Below are positions 9,428-17,699 of a DNA stretch of 64,000 nt, in pieces. Source of the stretch: GCA-2697345 sp002697345. GTDB taxonomy: Bacteria > Pseudomonadota > Alphaproteobacteria > Rhodobacterales > Rhodobacteraceae. Made by a program: the position numbers and the translations under genes. Numbering within the stretch: position 1 is the first letter of the stretch; each line of letters begins with the position of its first letter. A model generated the notes under the pieces. That model had not been told where the DNA came from and did no database searches. It saw only the letters and a program-made list of their open reading frames with translations. Location of the stretch: contig CALSNB010000001.1 in assembly GCA_943787605.1 (NCBI GenBank), positions 310,001 to 374,000 of the forward strand, read 5' to 3'.

Positions 9428-9871
9428 CTAGTGACAGGCTCTTCCATGAAATTTGAGCTGCCAATAATTATAAGGAAGAGGTGTAATAAACCCGGCAAAA
9501 AGCATTATTGGTATCACCCAAATAGTCAGTTTGGCTCCACCAACTAGAATCAAATCAACAATATTCATTGAAAGCTCCATTGATATCATTGAGATGAGTG
9601 ACATCCCAAGAGCAGTCTTGAACGCTGCGGACAAGACCATTTGGCGTGACAAAATAAGTGTTTCAAGTGCGATCGAAGTTATTATCCCATTAACTATAGC
9701 TAGGCTCATTACTACAAGTGCTGACACTTTAAAATCAGACATTTGAAAGAAAAGAATTGTTCCAAAATCACCAATTGAGCATCCAATTAAACACCACATC
9801 GTATTATAAGACGATGTCATCCAAGTACTCTTACACTTCCAATCAATTTTTAGCTTCAACACTTTAGACAA
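9428..9871 (-). CDS. DUF4396 membrane protein
   Basis: The 147-residue protein has about four hydrophobic segments after a short cytoplasmic N-terminus. It shows the family's features: a Trp/Asn/Met-rich first helix region, CSIGDFGTILFFQ, GIITSIALETLIL, MSLISMISMELSMNIVD and the ending PLPYNYWQLKFHGRACH with its conserved PYNYW and terminal Cys-His. DUF4396 proteins are small integral membrane proteins of unknown function, sometimes found near copper and cation handling genes. Nothing nearby here explains the role. It ends 23 bases from the stop of the convergent methyltransferase gene. Family call is strong, function unknown. Confidence 0.8.
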   Translation of the reverse strand: MSKVLKLKIDWKCKSTWMTSSYNTMWCLIGCSIGDFGTILFFQMSDFKVSALVVMSLAIVNGIITSIALETLILSRQMVLSAAFKTALGMSLISMISMELSMNIVDLILVGGAKLTIWVIPIMLFAGFITPLPYNYWQLKFHGRACH

Positions 9872-10043
9872 TGATCCTTATTTTTTGTTTCCTTAAGTTA
9901 GGGAGCTTTTTGACAACAAACGTTCCAGCTGCAACACGAGTATACTTTTATGTGTTTGGTTGATATTGATCAATGATATTATAAGAGGCATTGTATGCTA
10001 AGCAAAAGAGTTAAGTGAAATACCTTAAGTAGGAAATAATATT

Positions 10044-10481
10044 ATGACTAAAAAAGTTTACATAATTAATGGACCAAATTTAAATTTACTTGGGACGAGG
10101 CAACCGGAGATCTATGGGAATGCAACGCTAAAAGATATTGAAGAAACTTGTATTTCGATATCAAAAACATTGAATATCGATTTAGAAATCTTTCAGTCAA
10201 ATCATGAAGGAGAGTTAATAGAAATTATTCAGGGTGCTAGAGATAAATTCAAAGGAATTATAATAAATCCAGGTGCTTTCAGCCATACTTCAGTTGCGAT
10301 ATTGGACGCGCTGAATGTTTATGAGGGTCTAGTTTTAGAAGTCCATATTTCTAACATTCATAGGAGAGAGGAATTCAGACACAAGTCATTTGTATCACTT
10401 AGGGCTGATGGTGTTATTTGTGGCTTTGGAGTTTCTGGCTACGAAATTGCATTACGCCATATGGCGATGAAATTAGATTAA
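10044..10481 (+). CDS. aroQ: 3-dehydroquinate dehydratase, type II
   Basis: The 145-residue enzyme converts 3-dehydroquinate to 3-dehydroshikimate. Family landmarks are all there: NGPNLNLLGTRQPEIYG at the N-terminus with the catalytic Tyr in EIYG, QSNHEGELIE, NPGAFSHTS, and EVHISNIHRREEFRHKS with the catalytic His. Length is typical of the dodecameric type II enzyme. A second shikimate-pathway gene, aroE, lies about 44 kb away in this window. The gene is followed after 38 bases by a SAF-domain dehydrogenase, with which it may be co-transcribed. A catabolic quinate/shikimate role feeding protocatechuate is conceivable given the pca genes 8 kb away, but biosynthesis is the simpler explanation. 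Confidence 0.95.
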   Translation: MTKKVYIINGPNLNLLGTRQPEIYGNATLKDIEETCISISKTLNIDLEIFQSNHEGELIEIIQGARDKFKGIIINPGAFSHTSVAILDALNVYEGLVLEVHISNIHRREEFRHKSFVSLRADGVICGFGVSGYEIALRHMAMKLD

Positions 10482-10519
10482 GTCTGCATCTTAGAAAAAA
10501 ATTCAATGGAAGAAATTAG

Positions 10520-11860
10520 ATGAGTTTATATAATCAGTTGAAGGCACGTCGTGCTAACAATGAAATAATTCGTATTGGCTTAATCGGGGTTGGTAAGTTT
10601 GGAACAATGTTTGCTTCTCAAGTTATTAGGTTACCAGGCATTCATGTCGTTGGTGTGGCAGATTTAAATGTTCAATCATGTAAGTCCAACTTAAAGTTGG
10701 CTGGCTGGAAGCCTGAGATGTATGATGCAAAGACGTTAGATAAAGCATTAGAGTCTGGTACCACGTGTATTTTAGAAAATTTTGGTAGTCTTGTTAACGA
10801 ACCTAGGATTGATATTATCATCGAGTGCACTGGAAACCCAGTAAAAGCTGTTGATCATATAATTGCAGCATTTGAATCAGGAAAGCACGTAATTAGTGCT
10901 ACCGTTGAAGCAGATGCTCTTTGTGGGCCAGCGTTAGCTCGTAAAGCTCTTGAATTAGGAGTAATTTATTCAATGGCTTACGGTGATCAGCCTGCAATGG
11001 TCTGTGAGTTAGTAGATTGGGCCCGGGTCTGTGGGTTTGATGTTATTGCCGCTGGTCGTGGTCATAAATGGCGTTCAGAGTACCGTTCTTCTACACCGGA
11101 TACAATTTGGGATTATTGGGGGTTAACTGAAGAACAAGCGGAGCGAGGTCGATTAAATCCTAAAATGTTTAACTCTTTTCTTGATGGAACCAAGCCAGCA
11201 ATTGAATCGTCAGCTATTTCGAATGCGACAGGTCTATTAGCGCCCAGTAACGGATTGCTCTACCCTTCTGGATCGATTGATCAAATTCCAATGCTAATGC
11301 GACCAATTCATGACGGTGGTATCTTGGAAGGACCAGGCTTTGTAGAGGTAATAAATAGTTTAGACGAAAATGGAGATATGATAGACTATGATATTAGGAA
11401 GGGAGTGTGGGTTACTTTAAAATCAGCAAACGATTATCAACAGAATTGTTTTGAAGAGTATAAGGTCCAAACTGATGATAGTGGTAAGTATTTTACGAGT
11501 TATAAGCGTTGGCATTTAATAGGACTAGAGCTTGGAATGTCTGTAGCTAATGTTGGCATAAGAAAAGAAGCTACTGGGGTGGCTAAAGAATTTCTATCAG
11601 ATGTTGTGACTATTGCAAAAAGAGATTTAAAGGTCGGTGAAGTTTTGGATGGAGAGGGTGGCTACACAGTATCAGGAGATATACGACCAAGTAATATTTC
11701 TGTGAAAAAAAATTATCTGCCATTAGGTCTGACAGCTGGTGTGAAAATGCTTAGAGATGTTAAGGCTAATTCTATTTTGAGTTATGATGATATTTCTATT
11801 GAACATCAAACGAATGCATATAAACTCAGAAAGAGTTTGGAAAAGTCCATAAAACTGTAA
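10520..11860 (+). CDS. Homoserine-dehydrogenase-like oxidoreductase with C-terminal SAF domain
   Basis: The 446-residue protein begins with a Rossmann nucleotide-binding segment (IGLIGVGKFGTMFASQ, residues about 19-34), followed by a central catalytic region and, in the last 80 residues, a SAF-like domain (NYLPLGLTAGVKMLRDVKAN). This architecture is known from a group annotated as predicted homoserine dehydrogenases with a SAF domain, whose real substrates are mostly sugar-acid or other hydroxy-acid derivatives. The length is normal. It follows aroQ and precedes an amidohydrolase and an SDR on the same strand with short gaps, so it may belong to a catabolic operon. NAD(P)-dependent oxidoreductase activity is likely; the substrate is not known. 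Confidence 0.75.
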   Translation: MSLYNQLKARRANNEIIRIGLIGVGKFGTMFASQVIRLPGIHVVGVADLNVQSCKSNLKLAGWKPEMYDAKTLDKALESGTTCILENFGSLVNEPRIDIIIECTGNPVKAVDHIIAAFESGKHVISATVEADALCGPALARKALELGVIYSMAYGDQPAMVCELVDWARVCGFDVIAAGRGHKWRSEYRSSTPDTIWDYWGLTEEQAERGRLNPKMFNSFLDGTKPAIESSAISNATGLLAPSNGLLYPSGSIDQIPMLMRPIHDGGILEGPGFVEVINSLDENGDMIDYDIRKGVWVTLKSANDYQQNCFEEYKVQTDDSGKYFTSYKRWHLIGLELGMSVANVGIRKEATGVAKEFLSDVVTIAKRDLKVGEVLDGEGGYTVSGDIRPSNISVKKNYLPLGLTAGVKMLRDVKANSILSYDDISIEHQTNAYKLRKSLEKSIKL

Positions 11861-11894
11861 ATTTTTATCATAATTTCATTAAGGAGGGTACTAA

Positions 11895-13070
11895 GTGTCA
11901 ATAAATATCTCATCAGTAATTTTGAAGAGCAAAAAGGAACTATCAGAAATCTTTGAAGATTTACACGCAAACCCGGAGATTGGTTTTGAAGAAGAGCGAA
12001 CATCAAAAATTGTAGCAGAGAAGTTGAAAAGTTTTGGTGTTGATGAGGTCCATACTGGAATAGCAAAAACAGGTGTGGTTGGTATCATTAGAGGTAAAGG
12101 TAAAGGTAATAGGAGAATTGGACTTAGAGCAGATATGGATGCGTTGCCAATTGATGAGATTTCTGGTGTGTCATATACCTCAAAAAACCCAGGCACTATG
12201 CATGCATGTGGTCATGATGGACATACGACTATGTTACTTGGGGCGGCAAAGCATTTAGCAGAAACGCGAGAATTTGATGGAACAGCAGTTTTAATATTCC
12301 AACCTGCAGAAGAGGGTTTGGGTGGTGCTAGAGGGATGCTAGAAGAAGGCTTATTTAACCAATTTCCTTGTGATGAGGTTTTTGGGATGCATAACTCTCC
12401 CAATGGAAAGATTAATTCGGTGGATATTTGTAAGGGAGCTGCCATGGCAGGAGCTTCGTTTTTTGATATTACTGTAAAGGGTGTGGGAAGCCATGCAGCA
12501 ATGCCTCAGCAATCAAAAGATTCTTTGGTAATTGCTTCTGCCTTAGTTGGACAAATACAAAGTATTGTAAGTAGGAATGTTCCACCTTTGGAAACATGCG
12601 TGATTTCTGTAACCCAAATTCATGCTGGCGCGGCTTATAATGTTGTTCCAGAAACGGCACATCTAGCAGGCACAATTCGATATTTTTCTGATAGTGTGTA
12701 CGAGATGGTTGAAAAGAGAATGAAAGATATTTGCGAGGGGTTTGGAAAGGCTTACGGCGTTAATATTGATATTGATTTACGTAATATTTTTGATGTTCTC
12801 ACAAATGATGCTGATTTGTCAGACGAGTACATGAAAGCTGCTGCAGACATCGTGGGTTCTGAAAATATTGATGATAAGGCGCAGCCAGCCACTGGATCAG
12901 AAGATTTTGCTGATATGTTGAAAGTTGTGCCTGGAGCCTATTGCAGAGTAGGGCATGCTGGCACGGTCCCTCTTCATAACCCTAGTTTTGTTTTAGACCC
13001 AGAAGTTTTACCTATTGGAGCGTCAATAATGGCCAGAATTGTTGAGCGGCGCATTCCCTTGAATGGGTAA
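11895..13070 (+). CDS. M20D amidohydrolase (hippurate/IAA-amino acid hydrolase-like)
   Basis: The 391-residue protein matches the M20D subfamily of N-acyl-amino-acid hydrolases. Metal and catalytic motifs are LRADMDALPIDE, HACGHDGHT (metal-bridging Cys/His), FQPAEEGLGG with the catalytic Glu pair, and a GMHN segment. A C-terminal GSEDFADM motif and a final LHNP segment complete the active site. These enzymes remove acyl groups from amino acids such as hippurate, indole-acetyl or N-acetyl conjugates. AGGAGG precedes the GTG start at 11895 by about 7 bases. It is followed by an SDR, with a SAF-domain dehydrogenase upstream. Family is secure; which amide is cut is unknown. Confidence 0.88.
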   Translation: MSINISSVILKSKKELSEIFEDLHANPEIGFEEERTSKIVAEKLKSFGVDEVHTGIAKTGVVGIIRGKGKGNRRIGLRADMDALPIDEISGVSYTSKNPGTMHACGHDGHTTMLLGAAKHLAETREFDGTAVLIFQPAEEGLGGARGMLEEGLFNQFPCDEVFGMHNSPNGKINSVDICKGAAMAGASFFDITVKGVGSHAAMPQQSKDSLVIASALVGQIQSIVSRNVPPLETCVISVTQIHAGAAYNVVPETAHLAGTIRYFSDSVYEMVEKRMKDICEGFGKAYGVNIDIDLRNIFDVLTNDADLSDEYMKAAADIVGSENIDDKAQPATGSEDFADMLKVVPGAYCRVGHAGTVPLHNPSFVLDPEVLPIGASIMARIVERRIPLNG

Positions 13071-13111
13071 AGAAGTTTATATTCAGCATAAATTATACAT
13101 AGGGACACATT

Positions 13112-13853
13112 ATGAGGCTTAAAGATAAAGTTGCGATTGTTACGGGCGGTGGCTCTGGATTTGGGATTGGGATCTGTGAAAAATTTTCTCAGGAAGGGGC
13201 TAAAGTTATAGTTGCTGATATTAACCTGAGTTCAGCAAAAGAGATTGCCAACGATATAAATGGTACCGCTATTGAGGTGGATGTTTCAGATTCAAAAAGT
13301 ATGAAAAGTTTTTCTGAAAAAGTTTTCTCTGAATTTGGTAAAATTGATATTCTGGTTAATAATGCAGGAGTTACCCACTTACCAGCACCATCTGGAGTCT
13401 GTAAGTGAGGAAGAATTTGATAGAGTTTTAAATGTTAACGTACGCTCAATTTACTTAGCAGCTCGGAATTTTGTACCACATATGAAATCGAATAAGTCTG
13501 GAGTGATATTAAATATGGCCTCAACAGCTGGAGTGTCACCGCGACCGAATTTGAATTGGTATAACGCCTCTAAGGGCTGGGTAATAACGGCTACTAAAAC
13601 CATGGCTGTGGAGTTAGCTCCGCACGGTGTTAGAGTGAATGCTCTAAACCCAGTGGCAGGAGAAACGCCATTACTTAAAGCTTTTATGGGTGAAGATACT
13701 CCTGAAATTCGTAAAAAGTTCTTATCTACTATCCCTATTGGAAGGTTTTCAACTCCTGAAGATTTGGGTAATGCCGCATGTTATTTGTGCTCAGACGAAG
13801 CCAGTATGATAACAGGTATCGCAATGGAAGTTGATGGCGGTCGTTGTATTTAA
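13112..13853 (+). CDS. Short-chain dehydrogenase/reductase, frameshifted
   Basis: A classical SDR split over two frames. The first part carries the cofactor motif TGGGSGFGIG and the NNAG motif. The second, after the break at 13391, carries NMAST, the catalytic YNASK and a C-terminal dimer segment ending in VDGGRC. Dropping the extra T at 13391 joins PAP to LESVSEEEFDRV and gives 246 residues, the standard SDR length. The break is not in a homopolymer. Such enzymes oxidise or reduce alcohols and ketones with NAD(P). It follows an M20 amidohydrolase by 40 bases and may be in the same operon. The substrate cannot be read from the sequence. Confidence 0.8.
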
Positions 13854-14037
13854 TGTAATTATTTTTTTATTAAGAGCAGGTGTTTACTAGGATATGCCTT
13901 TATTCCTAAAGGAGTAGAAGCATTTGATAATTTATGCAATTACTCAGGTTGAATGTTATAATATCGTTTGGATAAGAAACTTGTGCTTACTTTATAATAT
14001 GATATCTATTGGGACTGTTTATTTTATCTGAGGTTAT

Positions 14038-15015
14038 ATGATGAAAACGCGAATAACTGAACTTTTCAAAATTGATTACCCTATTATTCAAGGCGGTATG
14101 CACTTTGTGGGATTTGCAGAATTAGCTGCAGCGGTATCAAATGCTGGTGGATTAGGAATTTTAACTGCACTGACTCAAAAGTCTCCAGAAGACCTCTCTA
14201 ATGAAATCTCCAGATGTAAAGATCTGACAGATAAACCTATCGGAGTAAACTTAACCTTTTTGCCTGCTGTTTTTTCTCCGGATTATCCTAGCTATATTAA
14301 AGCTATAATTGATGGTGGGGTTCAAATTGTTGAAACTGCTGGGAGAAATCCGCAAGAGCATTTACCTGCTCTAAAAGACGCTGGAATTAAAGTTATCCAC
14401 AAATGCACATCTGTTCGACATGCATTAAAAGCGGAGGCAATTGGCTGTGATGCGGTGTCTGTTGATGGATTTGAGTGCGCGGGTCACCCAGGTGAGGATG
14501 ATATACCAAATTTTATTTTATTACCTTTAGCTGCAGAAAAACTTAGTATACCGTTTGTTGCCTCTGGCGGAATGGCAGATGGACGAAGCTTAGTCAGCGC
14601 CCTTTCCTTAGGGGCAGATGGCATTAACATGGGAACCCGGTTTATGGTAACTAAAGAGGCTCCAATACATGAAAATGTAAAGAAAGCCATTATTGATGCT
14701 ACTGAATTAGATACTAGATTAGTGATGCGCCCTTTAAGAAATACGGAAAGGGTTCTAATTAATCCGTCTGTTCAAAAGGTTTTAGAGTTAGAGAACGAAC
14801 TTGGAAGTGATCTTAAATTTGAGGATATCGCCAAAGAAGTTGTGGGAGTGTATCCGAAGGTTATGCTCGATGGCGAGGTAGAAGCTGGGGCTTGGTCGTG
14901 CGGCATGGTAGCGGGACTAATAAATGATACTCCAAGTTGTAATGAGCTTATTAAGAGCATTATTAGTGATGCCAATGAGATCATTTCGGGACGCCTGGCT
15001 GGGATGGTTAATTAA
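14038..15015 (+). CDS. Nitronate monooxygenase-family flavoprotein
   Basis: The 325-residue TIM-barrel flavoprotein matches the nitronate monooxygenase / 2-nitropropane dioxygenase family, which is related to FabK. Seen are the N-terminal YPIIQGGM with its glycine pair, AVSNAGGLGILTA, and the bacterial signature VDGFECAGHPGEDD (about residues 141-154). The FMN phosphate site reads VASGGMADGRS and GADGINMGTRF. It would bind FMN and oxidise alkyl nitronates such as propionate-3-nitronate, or act on a related substrate. Either of two adjacent ATG codons can be the start. The 184 bases before it hold no recognisable gene. It is convergent with a glyoxalase-fold gene 9 bases from its stop. Confidence 0.85.
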   Translation: MMKTRITELFKIDYPIIQGGMHFVGFAELAAAVSNAGGLGILTALTQKSPEDLSNEISRCKDLTDKPIGVNLTFLPAVFSPDYPSYIKAIIDGGVQIVETAGRNPQEHLPALKDAGIKVIHKCTSVRHALKAEAIGCDAVSVDGFECAGHPGEDDIPNFILLPLAAEKLSIPFVASGGMADGRSLVSALSLGADGINMGTRFMVTKEAPIHENVKKAIIDATELDTRLVMRPLRNTERVLINPSVQKVLELENELGSDLKFEDIAKEVVGVYPKVMLDGEVEAGAWSCGMVAGLINDTPSCNELIKSIISDANEIISGRLAGMVN

Positions 15016-15024
15016 TAGATATTA

Positions 15025-15438
15025 TTAGGACTTTTCTACTTCGTGAACTTCTATAACATTACCATCAGGGTCGTAGAAGAACACTTGGTGCCAACCATTC
15101 ACAGCGGCATTGCCCCAATCTGAATACTTTATGCCTTTACGGTCGAGATGGGCTTTGAACTCTGCAATGTCATCAGTTCGGTAGGCTATATGGCCACGTT
15201 CTACAGGGTTGACGAATTGTTCAGTGTTAAATCCTGCCAGTTGGTCTTTCTGAGCGATATGAGTTTGTATCGTTCCATCAGTAACAAAAGCAACATCACC
15301 TTTGTAGCCTTTATTTTTTTCTAAGGTTGGCAGGTCGGCTGTCTTATCTTCACTAAGTTGAAGAACGTCTTTGTAAAATGCATCCATTCTTTCAATGTTC
15401 TCAGTACAAAGATTAATATGATGGAGTTTAAGTTTCAT
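15025..15438 (-). CDS. VOC superfamily (glyoxalase/dioxygenase-fold) protein
   Basis: The 137-residue protein is a vicinal-oxygen-chelate fold with two beta-alpha-beta-beta-beta modules. The N-terminal LHHINLCTENIERMDAFY segment supplies a first metal His, GHIAYRTDDI a second, and the C-terminal FFYDPDGNVIEVHEV the family's terminal Glu. Such proteins include glyoxalase I, extradiol dioxygenases and resistance enzymes. The PDGNVIEV ending is typical of the lyase-like members. The substrate is unknown. It faces the nitronate monooxygenase gene and has no same-strand neighbours within 700 bases. Confidence 0.8.
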   Translation of the reverse strand: MKLKLHHINLCTENIERMDAFYKDVLQLSEDKTADLPTLEKNKGYKGDVAFVTDGTIQTHIAQKDQLAGFNTEQFVNPVERGHIAYRTDDIAEFKAHLDRKGIKYSDWGNAAVNGWHQVFFYDPDGNVIEVHEVEKS

Positions 15439-15637
15439 TAGTTTCCTCGCTAACTTTTTTTATAAAAAATAATACTAATCGTTTGAAATTATAATATTAA
15501 AGTTCAGATAATAGCTTTTTTCTAGTGTCATTGTTGCTACAGAACGTAACCTTTCTAAGGTAATTTTAATTTTTGGATTAGTTTGTTAATCAATACTGTG
15601 TTAATTTTTTTTATCAATTTTGGAAAGGAATTATAAA

Positions 15638-16051
15638 ATGGTAGCTGAGTTTAATGGAGTACCTTATTTAATATTATACATAGTGATGATTGCTGGTTTT
15701 TTAATGTATACCTACCAGACGCTATTTACCACTGTTGATTGGTTGGCAAAATACGGTATTCATGAATCTGCTGTATTACCCACTAGAGTTTTGGGCTCAT
15801 TTGTAGCTGCTATATCTTTACTTGGTTTATACTTCTTGTTTGTAGGCTTGGGTGGAGCATGGATTTTCCTTGTCTATATATTTGTTCAGGCATGTATTTT
15901 GGTGGTAGCAGGCTATATTACTGTCACTAGCTCAAATGCAGCTACTTTAGATGGTGTAAAATATACTGCTGAGGGTTACATAGCGCCTTTATGTTTCGCT
16001 ATTGTGTCTGCAATCTTGATCTACGGCCTTAGCGATAAAATCTATACTTAA
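15638..16051 (+). CDS. Small four-helix membrane protein of unknown function
   Basis: From the ATG at 15638, which follows a good GGAAAGGAA ribosome-binding site, the protein has 137 residues with about four hydrophobic helices (around residues 9-27, 48-65, 66-90 and 112-130). A short polar loop after helix 3 contains SSNAATLDGVKYTAEG. No known motif is recognised. The TTG that would add six more residues lies within the ribosome-binding site and is unlikely. The roughly 200 bases upstream are AT-rich and promoter-like. It stands alone, convergent with an SDR gene. It looks like a real, expressed small integral membrane protein, but its job is unknown. Confidence 0.65.
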   Translation: MVAEFNGVPYLILYIVMIAGFLMYTYQTLFTTVDWLAKYGIHESAVLPTRVLGSFVAAISLLGLYFLFVGLGGAWIFLVYIFVQACILVVAGYITVTSSNAATLDGVKYTAEGYIAPLCFAIVSAILIYGLSDKIYT

Positions 16052-16068
16052 TTACGGGGTTAAAGTAA

Positions 16069-16115
16069 AAGTTAACTGGTGCGTAGTTGTCTATTAAACA
16101 CGTGCGGGTTAACTT
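16069..16115. terminator. Possible bidirectional terminator-like inverted repeat
   Basis: Between the convergent membrane-protein gene and SDR gene, an 8-base perfect inverted repeat (AAGTTAAC and GTTAACTT) flanks a 31-base spacer. Read on the minus strand it is followed by TTTTACTTT, as expected after the SDR gene. The long spacer makes this weaker than a classical hairpin. Confidence 0.3.
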
Positions 16116-16141
16116 AAAAGACTCTCGTGACATTCTTGGAT

Positions 16142-16822
16142 TTAAAAGCGCTCAACCCACGGCCTAAGCTCTATCTCCCAGGCCCAAGCGCTTCGGTGCT
16201 GTAGATGAAGTTCCATATAAGTTTTAGCTATTTGATCGGGATCAAGAAGATTATCATCTAAAGCCTGTCTTGTGTTGGATTTTATTCCACCATCGATTAC
16301 AAAATGTCCGACATGAATATTTTTTGGATGAAGTTCTCGAGCTAGAGATTGGGCCAAGCCCCTAAGGCCAAACTTGCCCATTGCAAATACAGATGAGTTT
16401 GGAAATCCTTTAACTCCTGCAGATGCGCCTGTAAAAAAAATACTTCCATTCCCTCTTTTAAGCATCCGTTTAGCAGCTTGTTGTGCAACTAGGAAAGCTC
16501 CAAAACAAGTAATTTTTAATGCCTCAAGAGTTTTCTGGGCATCCAGGTCTTCAATTGGTCCTCGAACTCTGGCCGAGGGATTGTAAACAACTAAGTCAGG
16601 CGTGCCTAAGGTTTTATCAAGGTTTTCAAATAAATCAGATACTTCGTTGATTTCACTAGTGTCACAACTATGTAGAGTTGCATCTATATCTTTTGCTAAA
16701 TCTTCTAGTTTTTCGATATTCCTTGCTACTAGTCCAACAGACATATTATTTTCTGCACACAACTTTGCTAGAGATGAGCTAAGGCCATGTCCGGCACCTA
16801 CGATTAAAACAGATTTTTTCAT
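16142..16822 (-). CDS. Short-chain dehydrogenase/reductase (SDR)
   Basis: Starting at the ATG at 16822, which follows AAGGAAA, the protein has 226 residues. The N-terminus reads MKKSVLIVGAGHGLSSSLA, a GxGxGxxS-type dinucleotide site like that of NADP-dependent SDRs, and a basic Arg follows strand 2 (LVARN). The catalytic triad is atypical: FFTGASAG holds the Ser, but the usual YxxxK is replaced by FAMGKFG, so the Tyr is a Phe. This could make it a non-classical or catalytically altered member. An in-frame extension to 16897 is possible but lacks a ribosome-binding site. It stands alone between convergent and divergent genes. Function unknown. Confidence 0.75.
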   Translation of the reverse strand: MKKSVLIVGAGHGLSSSLAKLCAENNMSVGLVARNIEKLEDLAKDIDATLHSCDTSEINEVSDLFENLDKTLGTPDLVVYNPSARVRGPIEDLDAQKTLEALKITCFGAFLVAQQAAKRMLKRGNGSIFFTGASAGVKGFPNSSVFAMGKFGLRGLAQSLARELHPKNIHVGHFVIDGGIKSNTRQALDDNLLDPDQIAKTYMELHLQHRSAWAWEIELRPWVERF

Positions 16823-17042
16823 TAATTTTCCTTTATGGCTATTAGTTAATGTTAAATTAGTGCAATTTACTAAAAATGAAAGAAAGGATGTGTTCAAAGT
16901 TAGTATTCTTTGTAGTTTAATATATAATTAAGTTATAAATTTTGAACTCTATTTATTATAATTACAGTTGTTAATTTTTTGATAGACGATAAAATAAAAA
17001 GGTAGTACTTATGGTAGGTTTTTTTGAAGGTAAGTAAGTTAA

Positions 17043-17639
17043 ATGTTTAACAGGTTAATATTAGCTTTCCTTATTACTTGTTTTTTAGGTGTCTCAGCTC
17101 ACGGCATGTCTCGGCTTTCTAGATTGCCAGATGGTAAGAGCAATATCTGTTCACTATTAAAGCTACATCGTGGTTGGATTAGGCCATTAAAAAAAGTTGA
17201 AAAAAAATGGGGAATTCCAGCCCATGTGCAACTTGCTACGATATGGAAAGAGAGTAGTTTCACTCGAAATGCTAAAACCTCTAGAACGAAACTTTTTGGA
17301 GTTATACCATGGCATCGAAGGTCTACTGCTCAGGGATATGCTCAGGCTTTGGACGGCACTTGGGATGAGTACAAAAAAGCAAATGGTAAAAGATTTGCAA
17401 GCAGAAATAACTTTGCACATTCGGTAGACTTTATTGGTTGGTATATGAATAAAGCCAGTAAATCTTTGAACATATCAAAAAAGGATGCTTATAGACAGTA
17501 CTTAGCTTACCATGAAGGAGTATCAGGTTATAAGAGGGGTAGTTATAACTCTAAGGGTTGGTTAGTTAATACAGCAAAGGCTGTCCAGGTACGTGCAAGC
17601 CTTTATGAAGGACAATTAAAGAAATGTCGTTATTTTTAA
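17043..17639 (+). CDS. Lytic transglycosylase SLT-like protein, exported
   Basis: The 198-residue product begins with a hydrophobic signal sequence of about 22 residues ending near Ala-His-Gly, so it is probably periplasmic or a lipoprotein-like secreted protein. The mature part has an SLT-like fold. HVQLATIWKESSF (about residues 61-73) contains the expected catalytic Glu, followed by GVIPWHRRSTAQGYAQALDGTWDEYK and a C-terminal YLAYHEGVSGY segment that matches the family's second motif. It would cleave the glycan strand of peptidoglycan, forming 1,6-anhydromuramic acid. It lies 60 bases before pcaB but is probably unrelated to it. Confidence 0.75.
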   Translation: MFNRLILAFLITCFLGVSAHGMSRLSRLPDGKSNICSLLKLHRGWIRPLKKVEKKWGIPAHVQLATIWKESSFTRNAKTSRTKLFGVIPWHRRSTAQGYAQALDGTWDEYKKANGKRFASRNNFAHSVDFIGWYMNKASKSLNISKKDAYRQYLAYHEGVSGYKRGSYNSKGWLVNTAKAVQVRASLYEGQLKKCRYF

Positions 17640-17699
17640 CTACATAAAAACTAAATATTTTTTAAATTGTTGCACATAACAGCAAAACGGAAAAGTACA

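Noticed and set aside
10044..10481. aroQ as part of a quinate-catabolic route to protocatechuate
   Set aside because: No quinate dehydrogenase or dehydroshikimate dehydratase accompanies it, and aroE in the same window points to ordinary biosynthesis.
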